64,000 bases of DNA. Source: Psychrilyobacter atlanticus DSM 19335 (GTDB lineage Bacteria; Fusobacteriota; Fusobacteriia; Fusobacteriales; Fusobacteriaceae). Below are positions 52,586-61,997 of the stretch, piece by piece. Both the position numbers and the translations under genes were made by a program. The stretch lies in assembly GCF_000426625.1 (NCBI RefSeq), contig NZ_KE384547.1:976986-1040985 (forward strand), in the 5' to 3' direction. Below the pieces are notes generated by a model, which was not told where the DNA came from, did no database searches, and saw only the letters and a program-made list of their open reading frames with translations. Numbering within the stretch: the first letter of the stretch is position 1; each line of letters opens with the position of its first letter.

Positions 52586-53545
52586 TTACTCCTTTATAAT
52601 CTCAATATTTTTTAACTTATCACTATTCGGTGAAATTCCATATTTTTTCATCTGTTTTTCATTGATAGTTAATTCAGATTTGTTTAAATATTCTATGGGC
52701 ATCTTTTCAATTTTATCTCCATCGAGGTATCTTATAACCATCTCTCCAGTCTGGTATCCCACTTGGTATTCTGATATACCAGAGGAAGCCAATGCACCTG
52801 CTTCAGTAAAATCTCTGGTAGCACCTATAACTGGGGTATTAGCTTTATTAGCTCTATCTATGATAAGGCTGTAAGCAGAAGCAACATTGTTATCCTTGGT
52901 TGTGTAGATTACATCGACTTCTCCTAAAAAACTATCCATTGCAGAAGCTATCTCTGTAACGTTGGTAACTCCCCTGGCGATAACTTTATATCCAGCTTTA
53001 TTAGCAGCTTTAGTAAATTCTTCAGTAAGATATGTGGAATTAGCTTCGCTGGTAGTATAGATAGTCCCTATTGTCTTAGTTTTAGGAAGCAATTCCTGTA
53101 TTAGTTTTACCTGCTCTTTTACCGGTGACATATCACTGACCCCTGTAATGTTTGTTCCTTTCAATCCAGCTACGACAGGATTGGTAACAGCTGTAAAAAA
53201 GAGTGGTTTTTCAGGTATTTTATTCAAGGCAGCTTGGGCACTAGGAGTAGTGATAGCTACGACAATATCAGAATCTTCATTAAATTGAGCTGCAATAGTT
53301 TGAGCTGTTATAAAGTCCCCTTGAGCATTTTGATAGTTGAATAAAATCTTGTCTTTATATTTACTGTTTTTCAGAGCATCTTCCACTCCACTTCTAATCA
53401 AATCCAGTGATGGGTGTTCTACAATTTGAGTGATACCAATATTTATTTTTTCTGAGGTGTTCGTTATTTCCTTACCTTCTTTATTTTTTTCCTGACACCC
53501 TGCTAAACTCATGATTAAAATGATTCCTAAAATTAATTTTTTCAT
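52586..53545 (-). CDS. ABC substrate-binding lipoprotein, tryptophan (TrpX-like) type
   Basis: A 319-aa periplasmic binding lipoprotein of the ABC_sub_bind (DUF534) family. The signal ends in a lipobox (IMSLAGC). Typical segments are IGITQIVEHPSLDLIRSGVEDAL, AITTPSAQAALNKI, PLFFTAVTNPVVAG, TNITGVSDMSPV and GEVDVIYTTKDNNVASA. TrpX-type proteins bind tryptophan, and the leader upstream supports that here, but related members bind other aromatic or unknown solutes. It is the first structural gene after the attenuator. GGGAG precedes the ATG. Confidence 0.87.
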   Translation of the reverse strand: MKKLILGIILIMSLAGCQEKNKEGKEITNTSEKINIGITQIVEHPSLDLIRSGVEDALKNSKYKDKILFNYQNAQGDFITAQTIAAQFNEDSDIVVAITTPSAQAALNKIPEKPLFFTAVTNPVVAGLKGTNITGVSDMSPVKEQVKLIQELLPKTKTIGTIYTTSEANSTYLTEEFTKAANKAGYKVIARGVTNVTEIASAMDSFLGEVDVIYTTKDNNVASAYSLIIDRANKANTPVIGATRDFTEAGALASSGISEYQVGYQTGEMVIRYLDGDKIEKMPIEYLNKSELTINEKQMKKYGISPNSDKLKNIEIIKE

Positions 53546-53587
53546 TTCCTTACTCCCTTTTAATTTATTTTTATAGTTTCCTAGGTA

Positions 53588-53624
53588 ATAAAAAAAGAGG
53601 TCAATCCATAGGATTAACCTCTTC
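53588..53624 (-). terminator. Attenuator terminator of the Trp-type ABC operon
   Basis: On the minus strand AAGAGGTTAATCC and GGATTGACCTCTT form a 13-bp stem with one U-G pair and a UAU loop, followed by seven T residues. It lies between the leader peptide stop and the binding-protein gene, about 40 nt before that gene, so it must be read through for expression. Confidence 0.85.
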
Positions 53625-53717
53625 TGTATAATATTTTTTTCATTATATCTAAAAAAACAATAATATCTATTATTATTTTTTCTAAATATATTTTGAAATT
53701 ATATATAACTACAGCAA

Positions 53718-53804
53718 CTATTGGTCAAAAACAGATCTACTTAATAATTCAGTATTAAATTTATTAGATTCGTTTTTGCACCACCAAGTAAGTCTCTTAG
53801 ACAT
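53718..53804 (-). CDS. Trp leader peptide (28 aa)
   Basis: A short ORF on the minus strand starts at ATG 53804 behind GGAGGTGA and ends at TAG 53718-53720. The peptide begins MSKRLTWWCKNES, with two tandem Trp codons at residues 7 and 8 followed by Cys. In the RNA the Trp codons lie in a segment (UUGGUGGUGCAAAAAC) that can pair with a segment at the end of the ORF (GUUUUUGACCAA). The second segment can also pair with part of the terminator's left arm (UUGACC with GGUUAA), allowing mutually exclusive folds. This is the classical attenuation layout. It lies upstream of the terminator at 53588-53624. Confidence 0.8.
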   Translation of the reverse strand: MSKRLTWWCKNESNKFNTELLSRSVFDQ

Positions 53805-53838
53805 AATAGTCACCTCCATTTATTTTTTTATTTGAATA

Positions 53839-53868
53839 ATCATATAATGAATGGGATGAGATTGTCAA
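53839..53868 (-). promoter_or_regulatory. Promoter of the Trp leader and ABC operon
   Basis: On the minus strand a consensus TTGACA (53863-53868) and TATGAT (53839-53844) are 18 bp apart (or TATATG with 16 bp), about 35 nt before the leader ATG. Confidence 0.7.
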
Positions 53869-53963
53869 CAGAAAGATTTAATTTTTTAAAAAATGTTAGA
53901 AAAAAATAGATAAAAGTGTATAATTATATTGAATATAATTATAAAATTTAGAGGGTGGTAGAG

Positions 53964-56534
53964 ATGGAAATAATAACTTGTCATATATATGCAGACTTAG
54001 ATGCACTTTCTTCTATGGTTTTAATAAAAAAATTATATCCTAATGGGATATTAGTTTTCCCGGGACATATTGGGAAAAGTGTGAAAGCTTTTGTAAACCT
54101 GTATCAAAATTTTTTACAGGTAAAAAAAATAAAAGATATTCAGATGGATAAGGTGAGTAAACTAATAGTTGTGGATACTTCAAAAAAAAATAGGATAGGA
54201 TTATTCGAGCAATTATTGGATAGGGATGATGTAGAGGTTGTAATCTATGATCACCACAAGATCAGTGAAAATGATATAAAAAATAGGAGAATTATCAGGA
54301 AAAATTATGGATCTAATACCACTAATATATTAGAAGTTCTCTTAGAAAATGACCCGGATATTAAATTTGATCAGATAGAAGCTACCTTGGGTCTTATGGG
54401 AATATATGAGGATACAGGAAACTTTAGTTTTGACAGTACCACTCCAAAAGATTTGGAGATGGCATCTTATTTATTGCAAAAGAATGGAGATCTGTCCAAG
54501 GTCAACGAATATGTTCAAAAGGGATTGGAAAAGGAGCAGCTGGAAATATTTATAGAACTTATTGAAAACTCTGAATTTATAGATATCGATGGAGAGGTAG
54601 CACAACTGACCTACTATAAAAGTGATGATTTTATTTTTGGTATGGATGAGTTGATAAATAAGATACAGTATCTAGGGAAATCCAGTCTATGTGTAATTTT
54701 ATGTGGGAATGATAAGAGGATAAGTATAGTAGGGAGATCTTCAAATAAAATAAATGTAGCTGAAATTTTAAAAGATTACAAGGTAGGAGGGCATGAATAT
54801 GCTGTCTCAGGTGTAATCAGAGATCAAAACATGAAAAAATTATACGGGGATATAAAAAAAAGAATAGAAAGTGTGATTAAACCCAGTAAAAAATCCATAG
54901 ACATAATGAATACTCCTGTTAAAACTATCTTAAGGGATACCAAAATTAAACTTGCTTATAAGGTAATGTATAGGATGGGCTATGGTGGGTTACCCATTGT
55001 AGAAGATGGGAAGATTGTAGGGATAATTACAAGAAATAGTGTAGATAAAGCGCTAAATCATGGTTTTTCAAATGCTCCTGTAAGTGCCTATATGACATCG
55101 GAAGTGGTCACAGCAGATATACATCTCAGTGTTGAAGAATTAAAAGCTCTTGTGGTGGAAAAAGGAATTGGAAGGGTTCCCATAGTAGATGACAAAGGGA
55201 AGATCCTTGGGATAGTGACTAGAACCGATATATTGAAATCTATCTACAGTAAAAATCCAGTAAGGAAGGCTAAAAAATTAAAATTTGAATCGGAAATAAA
55301 AAATAATATTGAAGGGGTAGTTCCTGCCAAACTCTTGAAATTATTGAAGATTATAGAAGCGGTATCAAAAAAAAGAAATGAAAAAGTATTCTTAGTAGGA
55401 GGGATAGTGAGAGATCTTATCTTAGGAATAAACAATAAGGATATCGATATAGTAGTGGAGGGAGATGGGATAAAATTCGCTCTGGAACTAAAAGATATGC
55501 TGGGGGCAAAAAAAGTAAGGATACATGAAAAATTTAAAACAGCAGTGGTTGTGGTTCACGATGATTTAAAATTGGATATAGCCAGTTCAAGGCTGGAATA
55601 CTATGAATACCCGACTTCCCTTCCAGTAGTGGAATATGGAAATATCAGGGATGATATGTATAGGAGAGATTTTAGTATAAATGCCATGGCTTTGGAGATT
55701 GACAGTTATAATTTTGGTAAACTCATTGATTTTTATGGGGGGTATGATGATCTTGCTAATAAAAAAATAAGGATCTTGCATAATTTGAGCTTTGTAGAGG
55801 ATCCTACAAGGATAATTAGGGCATTTAGATTTGCAGCTAGATATGGATTTGAACTGGAAAAAGATACGGAAATATTTTTAAAAAATGCAATAAGTGATGG
55901 ATTTTTAAAAAAAATATCCTGGCCTCGGGTTAAACAGGAGTTGGAGATCTTATTTTCTGATAAAAACTTAACCAGGGGGATGGAGTTCTTAAATAAATAC
56001 AATGTATTTGTTGAGATCAACCCTAATATCAAATATGACTTGGAGATGAAGAAAAATATAGAAAAATTAGAAAGTCTTGAGGGACTTCTAAATTTTGTTA
56101 ATATTAAAAAATGGTTATTGGTGTTCTTGATCATACTGGAAAATTTAGAGAAAAAGGAACTGGATCTGGTATTTAAAAAATTTAATTTTTCAAATAAATT
56201 TATAGAAAAGTATGATTATGGTATATTAATAAGGGAGAAAATATTGGAACAGTTAGAGTCAGCAGATAAAAATTCAGATATATATAATGCACTAAAAAAT
56301 ATATCTATGGAAATAATAACTCTTATCTATATTCAAAACAGAAAGGAAAAGATAAAAATAAAAATTGAAAACTATATCTATAGTTTATCTAAAATGAAAC
56401 CCCTTATCAGAGGGGAGGATCTTGTTAAAAATGGAGAACTGCCTGGAAGAGAATTTAAGGATAAACTAAATGCTTATTTTATGAAACAGATGGATATGGA
56501 AGAGCCGACCAAGGAAAAAATATTAAAAATGTAG
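53964..56534 (+). CDS. DHH phosphoesterase-CBS-tRNA nucleotidyltransferase fusion
   Basis: An 856-aa fusion with three modules. The N-terminal DHH/DHHA1 module (about 1-310) has HIYADLDALSS, VVDTS and the DHH in VIYDHHKIS, typical of nanoRNase/phosphoesterases. Two CBS domains follow (about 315-430; MNTPVKTILRDTKI, MTSEVVTADIHLSV). The C-terminal part (about 460-856) is a class II nucleotidyltransferase with VGGIVRDLILG and DIDIVVEGDG, then RRDFSINAMAL and EDPTRIIRAFRFAARYGF. Similar fusions, known from Aquifex and others, act as A-adding or CCA-adding enzymes in tRNA 3'-end repair. Start ATG 53964 follows GAGGGTGG; GTG 53955 overlaps that site. Confidence 0.9.
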   Translation: MEIITCHIYADLDALSSMVLIKKLYPNGILVFPGHIGKSVKAFVNLYQNFLQVKKIKDIQMDKVSKLIVVDTSKKNRIGLFEQLLDRDDVEVVIYDHHKISENDIKNRRIIRKNYGSNTTNILEVLLENDPDIKFDQIEATLGLMGIYEDTGNFSFDSTTPKDLEMASYLLQKNGDLSKVNEYVQKGLEKEQLEIFIELIENSEFIDIDGEVAQLTYYKSDDFIFGMDELINKIQYLGKSSLCVILCGNDKRISIVGRSSNKINVAEILKDYKVGGHEYAVSGVIRDQNMKKLYGDIKKRIESVIKPSKKSIDIMNTPVKTILRDTKIKLAYKVMYRMGYGGLPIVEDGKIVGIITRNSVDKALNHGFSNAPVSAYMTSEVVTADIHLSVEELKALVVEKGIGRVPIVDDKGKILGIVTRTDILKSIYSKNPVRKAKKLKFESEIKNNIEGVVPAKLLKLLKIIEAVSKKRNEKVFLVGGIVRDLILGINNKDIDIVVEGDGIKFALELKDMLGAKKVRIHEKFKTAVVVVHDDLKLDIASSRLEYYEYPTSLPVVEYGNIRDDMYRRDFSINAMALEIDSYNFGKLIDFYGGYDDLANKKIRILHNLSFVEDPTRIIRAFRFAARYGFELEKDTEIFLKNAISDGFLKKISWPRVKQELEILFSDKNLTRGMEFLNKYNVFVEINPNIKYDLEMKKNIEKLESLEGLLNFVNIKKWLLVFLIILENLEKKELDLVFKKFNFSNKFIEKYDYGILIREKILEQLESADKNSDIYNALKNISMEIITLIYIQNRKEKIKIKIENYIYSLSKMKPLIRGEDLVKNGELPGREFKDKLNAYFMKQMDMEEPTKEKILKM

Positions 56535-56542
56535 GAGGTAAG

Positions 56543-58855
56543 ATGAAAATAAAATTTTTATACATATTAGTGATATACAATATTTTTGTTATTACTCTCA
56601 AATCTGAACCACCAGTTTCTAAAGATCACCCTATGGAGATCTCAGCTATAGATTCAAAGATTGAATTGAAAAGATCCCAGATAATGGAGTTGGAAAATTT
56701 AAAAAAAGCAATTTTAAAGAAGAAAAAATCCGGTGAAAGAATTAAAATCGGGGTTGCTTTAAGCGGAGGAGGATCTAAGGGGTTTGCTCATATAGGTGTA
56801 CTCCGGGTTTTGGAGGAGAATAATATCCCCATAGACTATATCAGTGGGACCAGTATGGGAGGGATTGTAGCCAGTTTATATGCAGTAGGCTATAACCCAG
56901 ATGAGATAGAAGCTATTGTAAAAACTATGGATTGGAGATATAGATTGTCCAATGATCCCATGAGGATGGATATTCCATTGGAAGAAAAATTTAGATCTGA
57001 AAAATATTTTGCTTCAGTAACCTATGATGATAAATTAAATTTCAGCCTTCCAAAGGGAGTTCTGACAGGGGAAAAATCATATTTAAAATTAAAGGAATTA
57101 TTTTGGGATGTAAAGGATGTTAAATCTTTTGATGAATTTAAACCTGCCTTGAGAATAATTGCTACAGATTTTAATACGGGAAAAGCTAAAAGTTTTGATC
57201 ATGGAGATCTGGCTCTTATTGTCAGTGCCAGTATGGCAATTCCCACTATATATGATCCTGTAAAAATAGAAGATAAGGTGTATATAGATGGTATGGTTTC
57301 AAGGAACCTACCAGTAGAAGATCTATTTTCAGCAGGGGCAGATATTGTTATTGCCAGTGATGTAGGAGCCCCCCAGATAGATCAGTTGACCTATAATTTA
57401 TTGACTGTAGTAAGTAAAATTTCTACATACAGAGGGACAGAATCTACAGAAAAACAAAGGGAATTGGCAACTATAATCATAGATCCCGATGTAAAACTAG
57501 AAGATGCTACAAATTTTGATAATTTTGACGACCTGATCTCCAAAGGGGAATTAGCAGCTGAGAAAAAGCTGAAAGAATTAAAAAAATATGAAAATCCAAA
57601 TGTAGAGCAAGGAAAGAGGAAAAGAGGAGATCTAGAAGAGGTCTATATAGATGATATCCAAATTGAAAATTCTAAATTTTTAGGAGAAGAGATGAGAAGG
57701 GAGATAGTAGAAGATCATCTGGATAGTAAAATCCCGGGGAAGGTAAGTTATAAGGAATTGGAGAGTTTAATGATGAAGCTCTATGCCATGCCGTATATTG
57801 AAAAATCCTACTATACAATTGATGGATCTACCCTAAAGATAAGTGTAGATGAAAATGAACTGAACTTTATAAGGGTCGGGGCAAACTATAATTCCGATAC
57901 AGGGGCAAAGTTAGCTGTAGGAACAGATCTTACAAAAATAGGAAAGATAGGAAGGGTAACATCCTTAGAGTTTGAGGCTGGGGACTATAAAAGTATTGAA
58001 TTCGATAACTTTTGGTATTATGGGGAAAAAAATAAAGTAGGAATAAATTTGAGCTTGGGATATGAGGAAAATCCTTTATATATCTATGATGAAAGAAGTT
58101 TAAAGGCTGAATCTACAGAGGCTCATAAATTTATTGATCTTAGCTTAACAACTAAATTATTCAGGCAGTTTGATTTTTCTGCGGGATTAAAATATATCGA
58201 TGCTGAAAATGAATTTGATGTAGGTTCCGATGAATATAAAGATATTTTAAGTACAAGCTACGGGTATCAGGAGGCGTATTTAAAGCTGGTATTGGACAGG
58301 AAAAATAGTTCAATCTATCCTACCAAGGGAACTTATTTACAGGCTAGGCATGAGGTAGGTGGAATAGGTAGCGATGATGTAGAATATTATAGTGAATTGG
58401 GGATAATACAGGGTCATATGTCACTAACTCCTAAACTTTCATTGAATGCCTCTTTAAGTGGAGGAGTGGTCAGTGGTGAGCATATTCCCCTGGGAAATCA
58501 TTTTAAAATCGGTGGAATAAACAATGATTTAGATAACAACTACATCTCGTTTTATGGGTATAATACCATGAGAAAGTTAGCTTCTGAATTTATAGTGGGG
58601 CAGATAGGAGCCCAGTATATGATCTACCCAAACATATATATATTAGCTAAAATTAATGTATTAACCTATACAGGTATAAATGAGAACGATTCCATAAAAG
58701 ATAACGGTAACTTAATATTTGAAGATTTTGAACAAGGATATGGTATAACTTTAGGATATAAATCTATCTTCGGGCCGCTGGAGATTTCAGCGACAAATGA
58801 TGCAGATTCTTCTAATAGTGGAATAATATCTGTTAATATGGGTTATGTATTTTAA
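56543..58855 (+). CDS. Patatin-like phospholipase autotransporter (FplA-like, type Vd)
   Basis: A 770-aa exported protein. After a signal peptide and a short linker, the patatin domain (about 66-345) carries the oxyanion hole SGGGSKG, the nucleophile GTSMG (Ser104) and the catalytic aspartate in IDGMVSRNLP (Asp249). A POTRA-like region (about 370-450) and a BamA/TpsB-type barrel (about 455-770) follow; the protein ends in NMGYVF. This is the type Vd layout of Fusobacterium FplA, a surface phospholipase A1. Start ATG 56543 lies 8 nt after the fusion gene, behind AGGAGG. Confidence 0.93.
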   Translation: MKIKFLYILVIYNIFVITLKSEPPVSKDHPMEISAIDSKIELKRSQIMELENLKKAILKKKKSGERIKIGVALSGGGSKGFAHIGVLRVLEENNIPIDYISGTSMGGIVASLYAVGYNPDEIEAIVKTMDWRYRLSNDPMRMDIPLEEKFRSEKYFASVTYDDKLNFSLPKGVLTGEKSYLKLKELFWDVKDVKSFDEFKPALRIIATDFNTGKAKSFDHGDLALIVSASMAIPTIYDPVKIEDKVYIDGMVSRNLPVEDLFSAGADIVIASDVGAPQIDQLTYNLLTVVSKISTYRGTESTEKQRELATIIIDPDVKLEDATNFDNFDDLISKGELAAEKKLKELKKYENPNVEQGKRKRGDLEEVYIDDIQIENSKFLGEEMRREIVEDHLDSKIPGKVSYKELESLMMKLYAMPYIEKSYYTIDGSTLKISVDENELNFIRVGANYNSDTGAKLAVGTDLTKIGKIGRVTSLEFEAGDYKSIEFDNFWYYGEKNKVGINLSLGYEENPLYIYDERSLKAESTEAHKFIDLSLTTKLFRQFDFSAGLKYIDAENEFDVGSDEYKDILSTSYGYQEAYLKLVLDRKNSSIYPTKGTYLQARHEVGGIGSDDVEYYSELGIIQGHMSLTPKLSLNASLSGGVVSGEHIPLGNHFKIGGINNDLDNNYISFYGYNTMRKLASEFIVGQIGAQYMIYPNIYILAKINVLTYTGINENDSIKDNGNLIFEDFEQGYGITLGYKSIFGPLEISATNDADSSNSGIISVNMGYVF

Positions 58856-58873
58856 GGAAAATTATCGGTTCGA

Positions 58874-59593
58874 TTATTTTCTTTCCAGATTTTTCAGAGT
58901 AAAAACAGATTCAGACAGATCGGGATTTAACTTTATATCAGTTAAAATTAACTCGGTATAAGAATTTTTTTTCAATTTATCATCTATACGAAATATTGTT
59001 ATATAGTATCTGTCTTCAATTTTTTTGATTTCATCAACTATATATTCTTTTAACAGTTTACCGGAATTAGCATACATCTCACCCTTATCTATGGTAAGGG
59101 TGTTTTTATTTATCCAGAGGATCTGCCTGTAATATTTAGCTTCCTCTCCTTCTTTTCGGATTAAGTCTACGACATATTGGTCAGGAGTTTCGTCGATTAT
59201 TTTGGAGTCATAGAGGGTGCTGTATTTATTTCTATCGGTCTGGTCATCGTAGGAGATATCACTTCCCATCATACTTTCCTTCAGCATATGTTTTGAAATT
59301 TTTATTGTTCTGGATGTGCTGGGCATATAGATCCACAGGTTTTTCCCATTTCTCAAATATTTTGTTCCCCTGTCTCTAGCAGGGTATTTAAATACAATAA
59401 AAGATCTTTCGTTCCCCACAGCATCCATGATAAATTTTTTTGTGTATTTTTTATCTTCCCTATGGATGATCATCTCCCCACTATAACTTACACTTTTAGG
59501 GGTCATATTGTAGTCTAATCTGGTTAAAATTTCCTTGGAACTCATACTGAAAATTAAATTTGATAAAAGAAAAAAAATAAATAATATTTTCAT
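58874..59593 (-). CDS. Outer membrane lipoprotein-sorting (LolA-like) protein
   Basis: A 239-aa exported protein of the LolA-like outer membrane lipoprotein-sorting group. It has a signal peptide (FIFFLLSNLIFS) and segments typical of the group (YSGEMIIHREDKKYTKKFIM, FVFKYPARDRGTKYL-like IVFKYPARDRGTKYL, LWIYMPSTSRTIKIS, MMGSDISYDD). Such proteins often travel with FtsX-type permeases. The last gene of a five-gene minus-strand set; its start lies 19 nt after the second permease, behind AGGAGG. Confidence 0.85.
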   Translation of the reverse strand: MKILFIFFLLSNLIFSMSSKEILTRLDYNMTPKSVSYSGEMIIHREDKKYTKKFIMDAVGNERSFIVFKYPARDRGTKYLRNGKNLWIYMPSTSRTIKISKHMLKESMMGSDISYDDQTDRNKYSTLYDSKIIDETPDQYVVDLIRKEGEEAKYYRQILWINKNTLTIDKGEMYANSGKLLKEYIVDEIKKIEDRYYITIFRIDDKLKKNSYTELILTDIKLNPDLSESVFTLKNLERK

Positions 59594-59612
59594 AGCTCTC
59601 TTCCTCCTAAGA

Positions 59613-60815
59613 TTACTCGTTTCTCATATTCTCCACGGCTTCCTTTTTTACCTCTGAAAAGATAGCTAAAAAAGTAGCCAGGGTAGAGGTAACAAGGGCA
59701 ACCGTGAGACTTAAAGCAGTAACAAAAATAGTTAAATGGGGGTAGATAACTCCCTTTATATTTAACTCACTGGTGAAGGATTCAATCATGTCACCAAAGT
59801 TTACTCCTACTCTGCCTAAGTAGAGAGCTATTCCACCTCCTAAGATAAGTCCTGCAATCCCGCCTATGACTCCCATGAGTCCTCCTTCTAAAATAAATAT
59901 TTTTTTTATTTCTCTCTCCTTCATCCCCAAAGCCTTTAACAGTCCAATTTCATGACGCCTCTCAAAGACAGTCATAAGCATGGTATTGGAGATACTGAGC
60001 CCAGATAGGGTGGCAAAGATAAAGATAAATATTCCCTGGATAAAAGGCAAAACTTGAGTGAAACTTTCATTCATTCCTATTTCATCCCACCTCTTTACAA
60101 GGACAGTTTTATCTGTATTTTTAGTCAAAAAACTTTTTATGGGGATCTCCTTATTATTGGAATATATGAGGTACTCAGTTATCCTGTCCTCCATATCTAA
60201 AAGATATTGACTGCTTGCCAGGGTGATGTAGAAACTTTTATTCAGTCTGGTATTGTCCATCTTATAGAAGCCGACTATATTATAGTTGAGAGAATAGAGT
60301 GATTTATCCTGGGTTTGGGTAAGGAGGGTAACTTGATCTCCTAATTTTAAATTGAGCCTTCTTTTGAGAGTTTCACCGATAATAATTTCATTATTATTCT
60401 CTAAAAATTTCCCTGAATAGATGAATTTATCGAATCCGATTATTTTTTTATCTTTACTTTCTATCCCGCTTCCCATGGCTTTTTCATGTTTTTCATTGAA
60501 ATAGATCAAACCTCCAAATTTTATCCGGCCGACACCGATATTTTTTTCAGAGATTCTTTCAACTACTTTTTTTATTTTAGAGTATGAAAAGTTAGATGAA
60601 ACATCTAAACTCCGAGATCGGAGTTCATAATCTGGTGCTGTTATCCTAACATCACCGGTCATTCTTTTTCCACTTTCTAAAAATAGATTCTTTTCCCCCT
60701 CTATCCAGCTGAGACCAAATGTCATTCCAGAGGTGGCAATTAAAATAATCAAAATAGTTAAAAAAGATCTTTTTTTATTCCGTTTTAAATTTTTAAAAAC
60801 TACACTAAGTAACAT
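59613..60815 (-). CDS. FtsX/LolE-type ABC transporter permease (second)
   Basis: A 400-aa MacB/FtsX-like permease with an N-terminal membrane helix, a large periplasmic MacB-PCD-type domain (about 45-270) and three C-terminal helices. The C-terminal half has SISNTMLMTVFERRHEIGLLKALGMKEREIKKIF, the pattern shared by LolC/LolE and MacB. It pairs with the adjacent permease and ATPase. The second ATG (60815) has a better spacing from GGGAG than the first (60821). Confidence 0.87.
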   Translation of the reverse strand: MLLSVVFKNLKRNKKRSFLTILIILIATSGMTFGLSWIEGEKNLFLESGKRMTGDVRITAPDYELRSRSLDVSSNFSYSKIKKVVERISEKNIGVGRIKFGGLIYFNEKHEKAMGSGIESKDKKIIGFDKFIYSGKFLENNNEIIIGETLKRRLNLKLGDQVTLLTQTQDKSLYSLNYNIVGFYKMDNTRLNKSFYITLASSQYLLDMEDRITEYLIYSNNKEIPIKSFLTKNTDKTVLVKRWDEIGMNESFTQVLPFIQGIFIFIFATLSGLSISNTMLMTVFERRHEIGLLKALGMKEREIKKIFILEGGLMGVIGGIAGLILGGGIALYLGRVGVNFGDMIESFTSELNIKGVIYPHLTIFVTALSLTVALVTSTLATFLAIFSEVKKEAVENMRNE

Positions 60816-60821
60816 AGTCAT

Positions 60822-61997
60822 CTACTCCCTTATAACATCGATAGGATTTAATTGAGTTGCCTTATAAGCTGGGTAAAAACTTGCTATGGCAGCTATAATA
60901 ATCCCAAATATTAAAAATAATAAATTTAATTTAAGGTCAAAATAACCGTAGATCCTATCGGAAAGGGGGATGGTAGTAGATAATTCATGGGCAAGATCGG
61001 GAATGGGAATTCCCACCAATTCATAGTAATAAACCAGACTTCCTCCTAAAATAAATCCAATACTACTGCCTATACCTCCTAAGATACTCCCTTCTAAGAG
61101 GAACAACTTCATAATCTCTTTGGGTTTTAAACCATTGGCCATTAGGATACCAATCTCTTTTTGTCTTTCCAGCATTGCCATCAACATGGTATTGACTATT
61201 CCCACTCCAGACATGAATAAAATAATGCAGCTTAAGATTATAACTACTTTTACTTTAAGTTTAGTAATGACTATTAGGTCAAATAGTTCATCTAGGTAGG
61301 AGATGGTTTCTACTCCTAATTTATCTAAACTTTTTAAGTCTGTAGGGGAGATCTCACCCCTTAAAACGATGTCGTTGATGTGGTCGGTTTCGGTAAACTC
61401 CTGAGCTGATTTTAAATCTATCAATACGGTATTTAGATCAAATTCCAACCCACCTGTTTTTATTATTCCTGTGACCACCAGGTCTATGGCATTTAAACTC
61501 TCTTTAGCTGTAGTTCCCCTTAAAACAAATGGATCTCCCACATGCAGCTCTAAGTCTTTGGCCAGAGTAGAAGAGATAACTACTCCCAGATTACCATGGG
61601 TGAGGTAGGAGCTCCTTTTAAAAAAACTATCTTCAATTTTCATATCTCCGCCGATGACTCTCACAGGATAATCATACCTTCCATCAGTTATAACTCCTGA
61701 AAAAATCAGTCGGCTGCTGTGATCGTATTTTTTTATAATAGAAAGGCTTTCTTTGGGGATAAGGAAATCTAAACGGTCATCGATATTTTCATATTTTTCT
61801 TCAAAATAACCCTTTCCATAGAGTTTATAGTCTCCGGTTTCTGTTTCCCTCATTATTTTAATGACCCTTCTCTCCATCCCTACATTTAAACCTATACCTA
61901 CAATTATGAAGAAGATCCCAAATGCTAAACTGGCCAATGTTAAAACTGATCTGATGCGGTGCCTGAATATATTTCTAAAAGCCATCTTTACTATCAT
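60822..61997 (-). CDS. FtsX/LolC-type ABC transporter permease (first)
   Basis: A 391-aa permease of the same family, with GIVNTMLMAMLERQKEIGILMANGLKPKEIMKLF in the C-terminal half and an N-terminal anchor (RIRSVLTLASLAFGIFFIIVGIGL). It differs enough from its neighbour to suggest a heterodimer like LolC and LolE. The start chosen is ATG 61997 behind AAGG; GTG 62006 is also in frame. The start overlaps the end of the ATPase gene by about 20 nt, so the two are probably coupled. Confidence 0.87.
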   Translation of the reverse strand: MIVKMAFRNIFRHRIRSVLTLASLAFGIFFIIVGIGLNVGMERRVIKIMRETETGDYKLYGKGYFEEKYENIDDRLDFLIPKESLSIIKKYDHSSRLIFSGVITDGRYDYPVRVIGGDMKIEDSFFKRSSYLTHGNLGVVISSTLAKDLELHVGDPFVLRGTTAKESLNAIDLVVTGIIKTGGLEFDLNTVLIDLKSAQEFTETDHINDIVLRGEISPTDLKSLDKLGVETISYLDELFDLIVITKLKVKVVIILSCIILFMSGVGIVNTMLMAMLERQKEIGILMANGLKPKEIMKLFLLEGSILGGIGSSIGFILGGSLVYYYELVGIPIPDLAHELSTTIPLSDRIYGYFDLKLNLLFLIFGIIIAAIASFYPAYKATQLNPIDVIRE

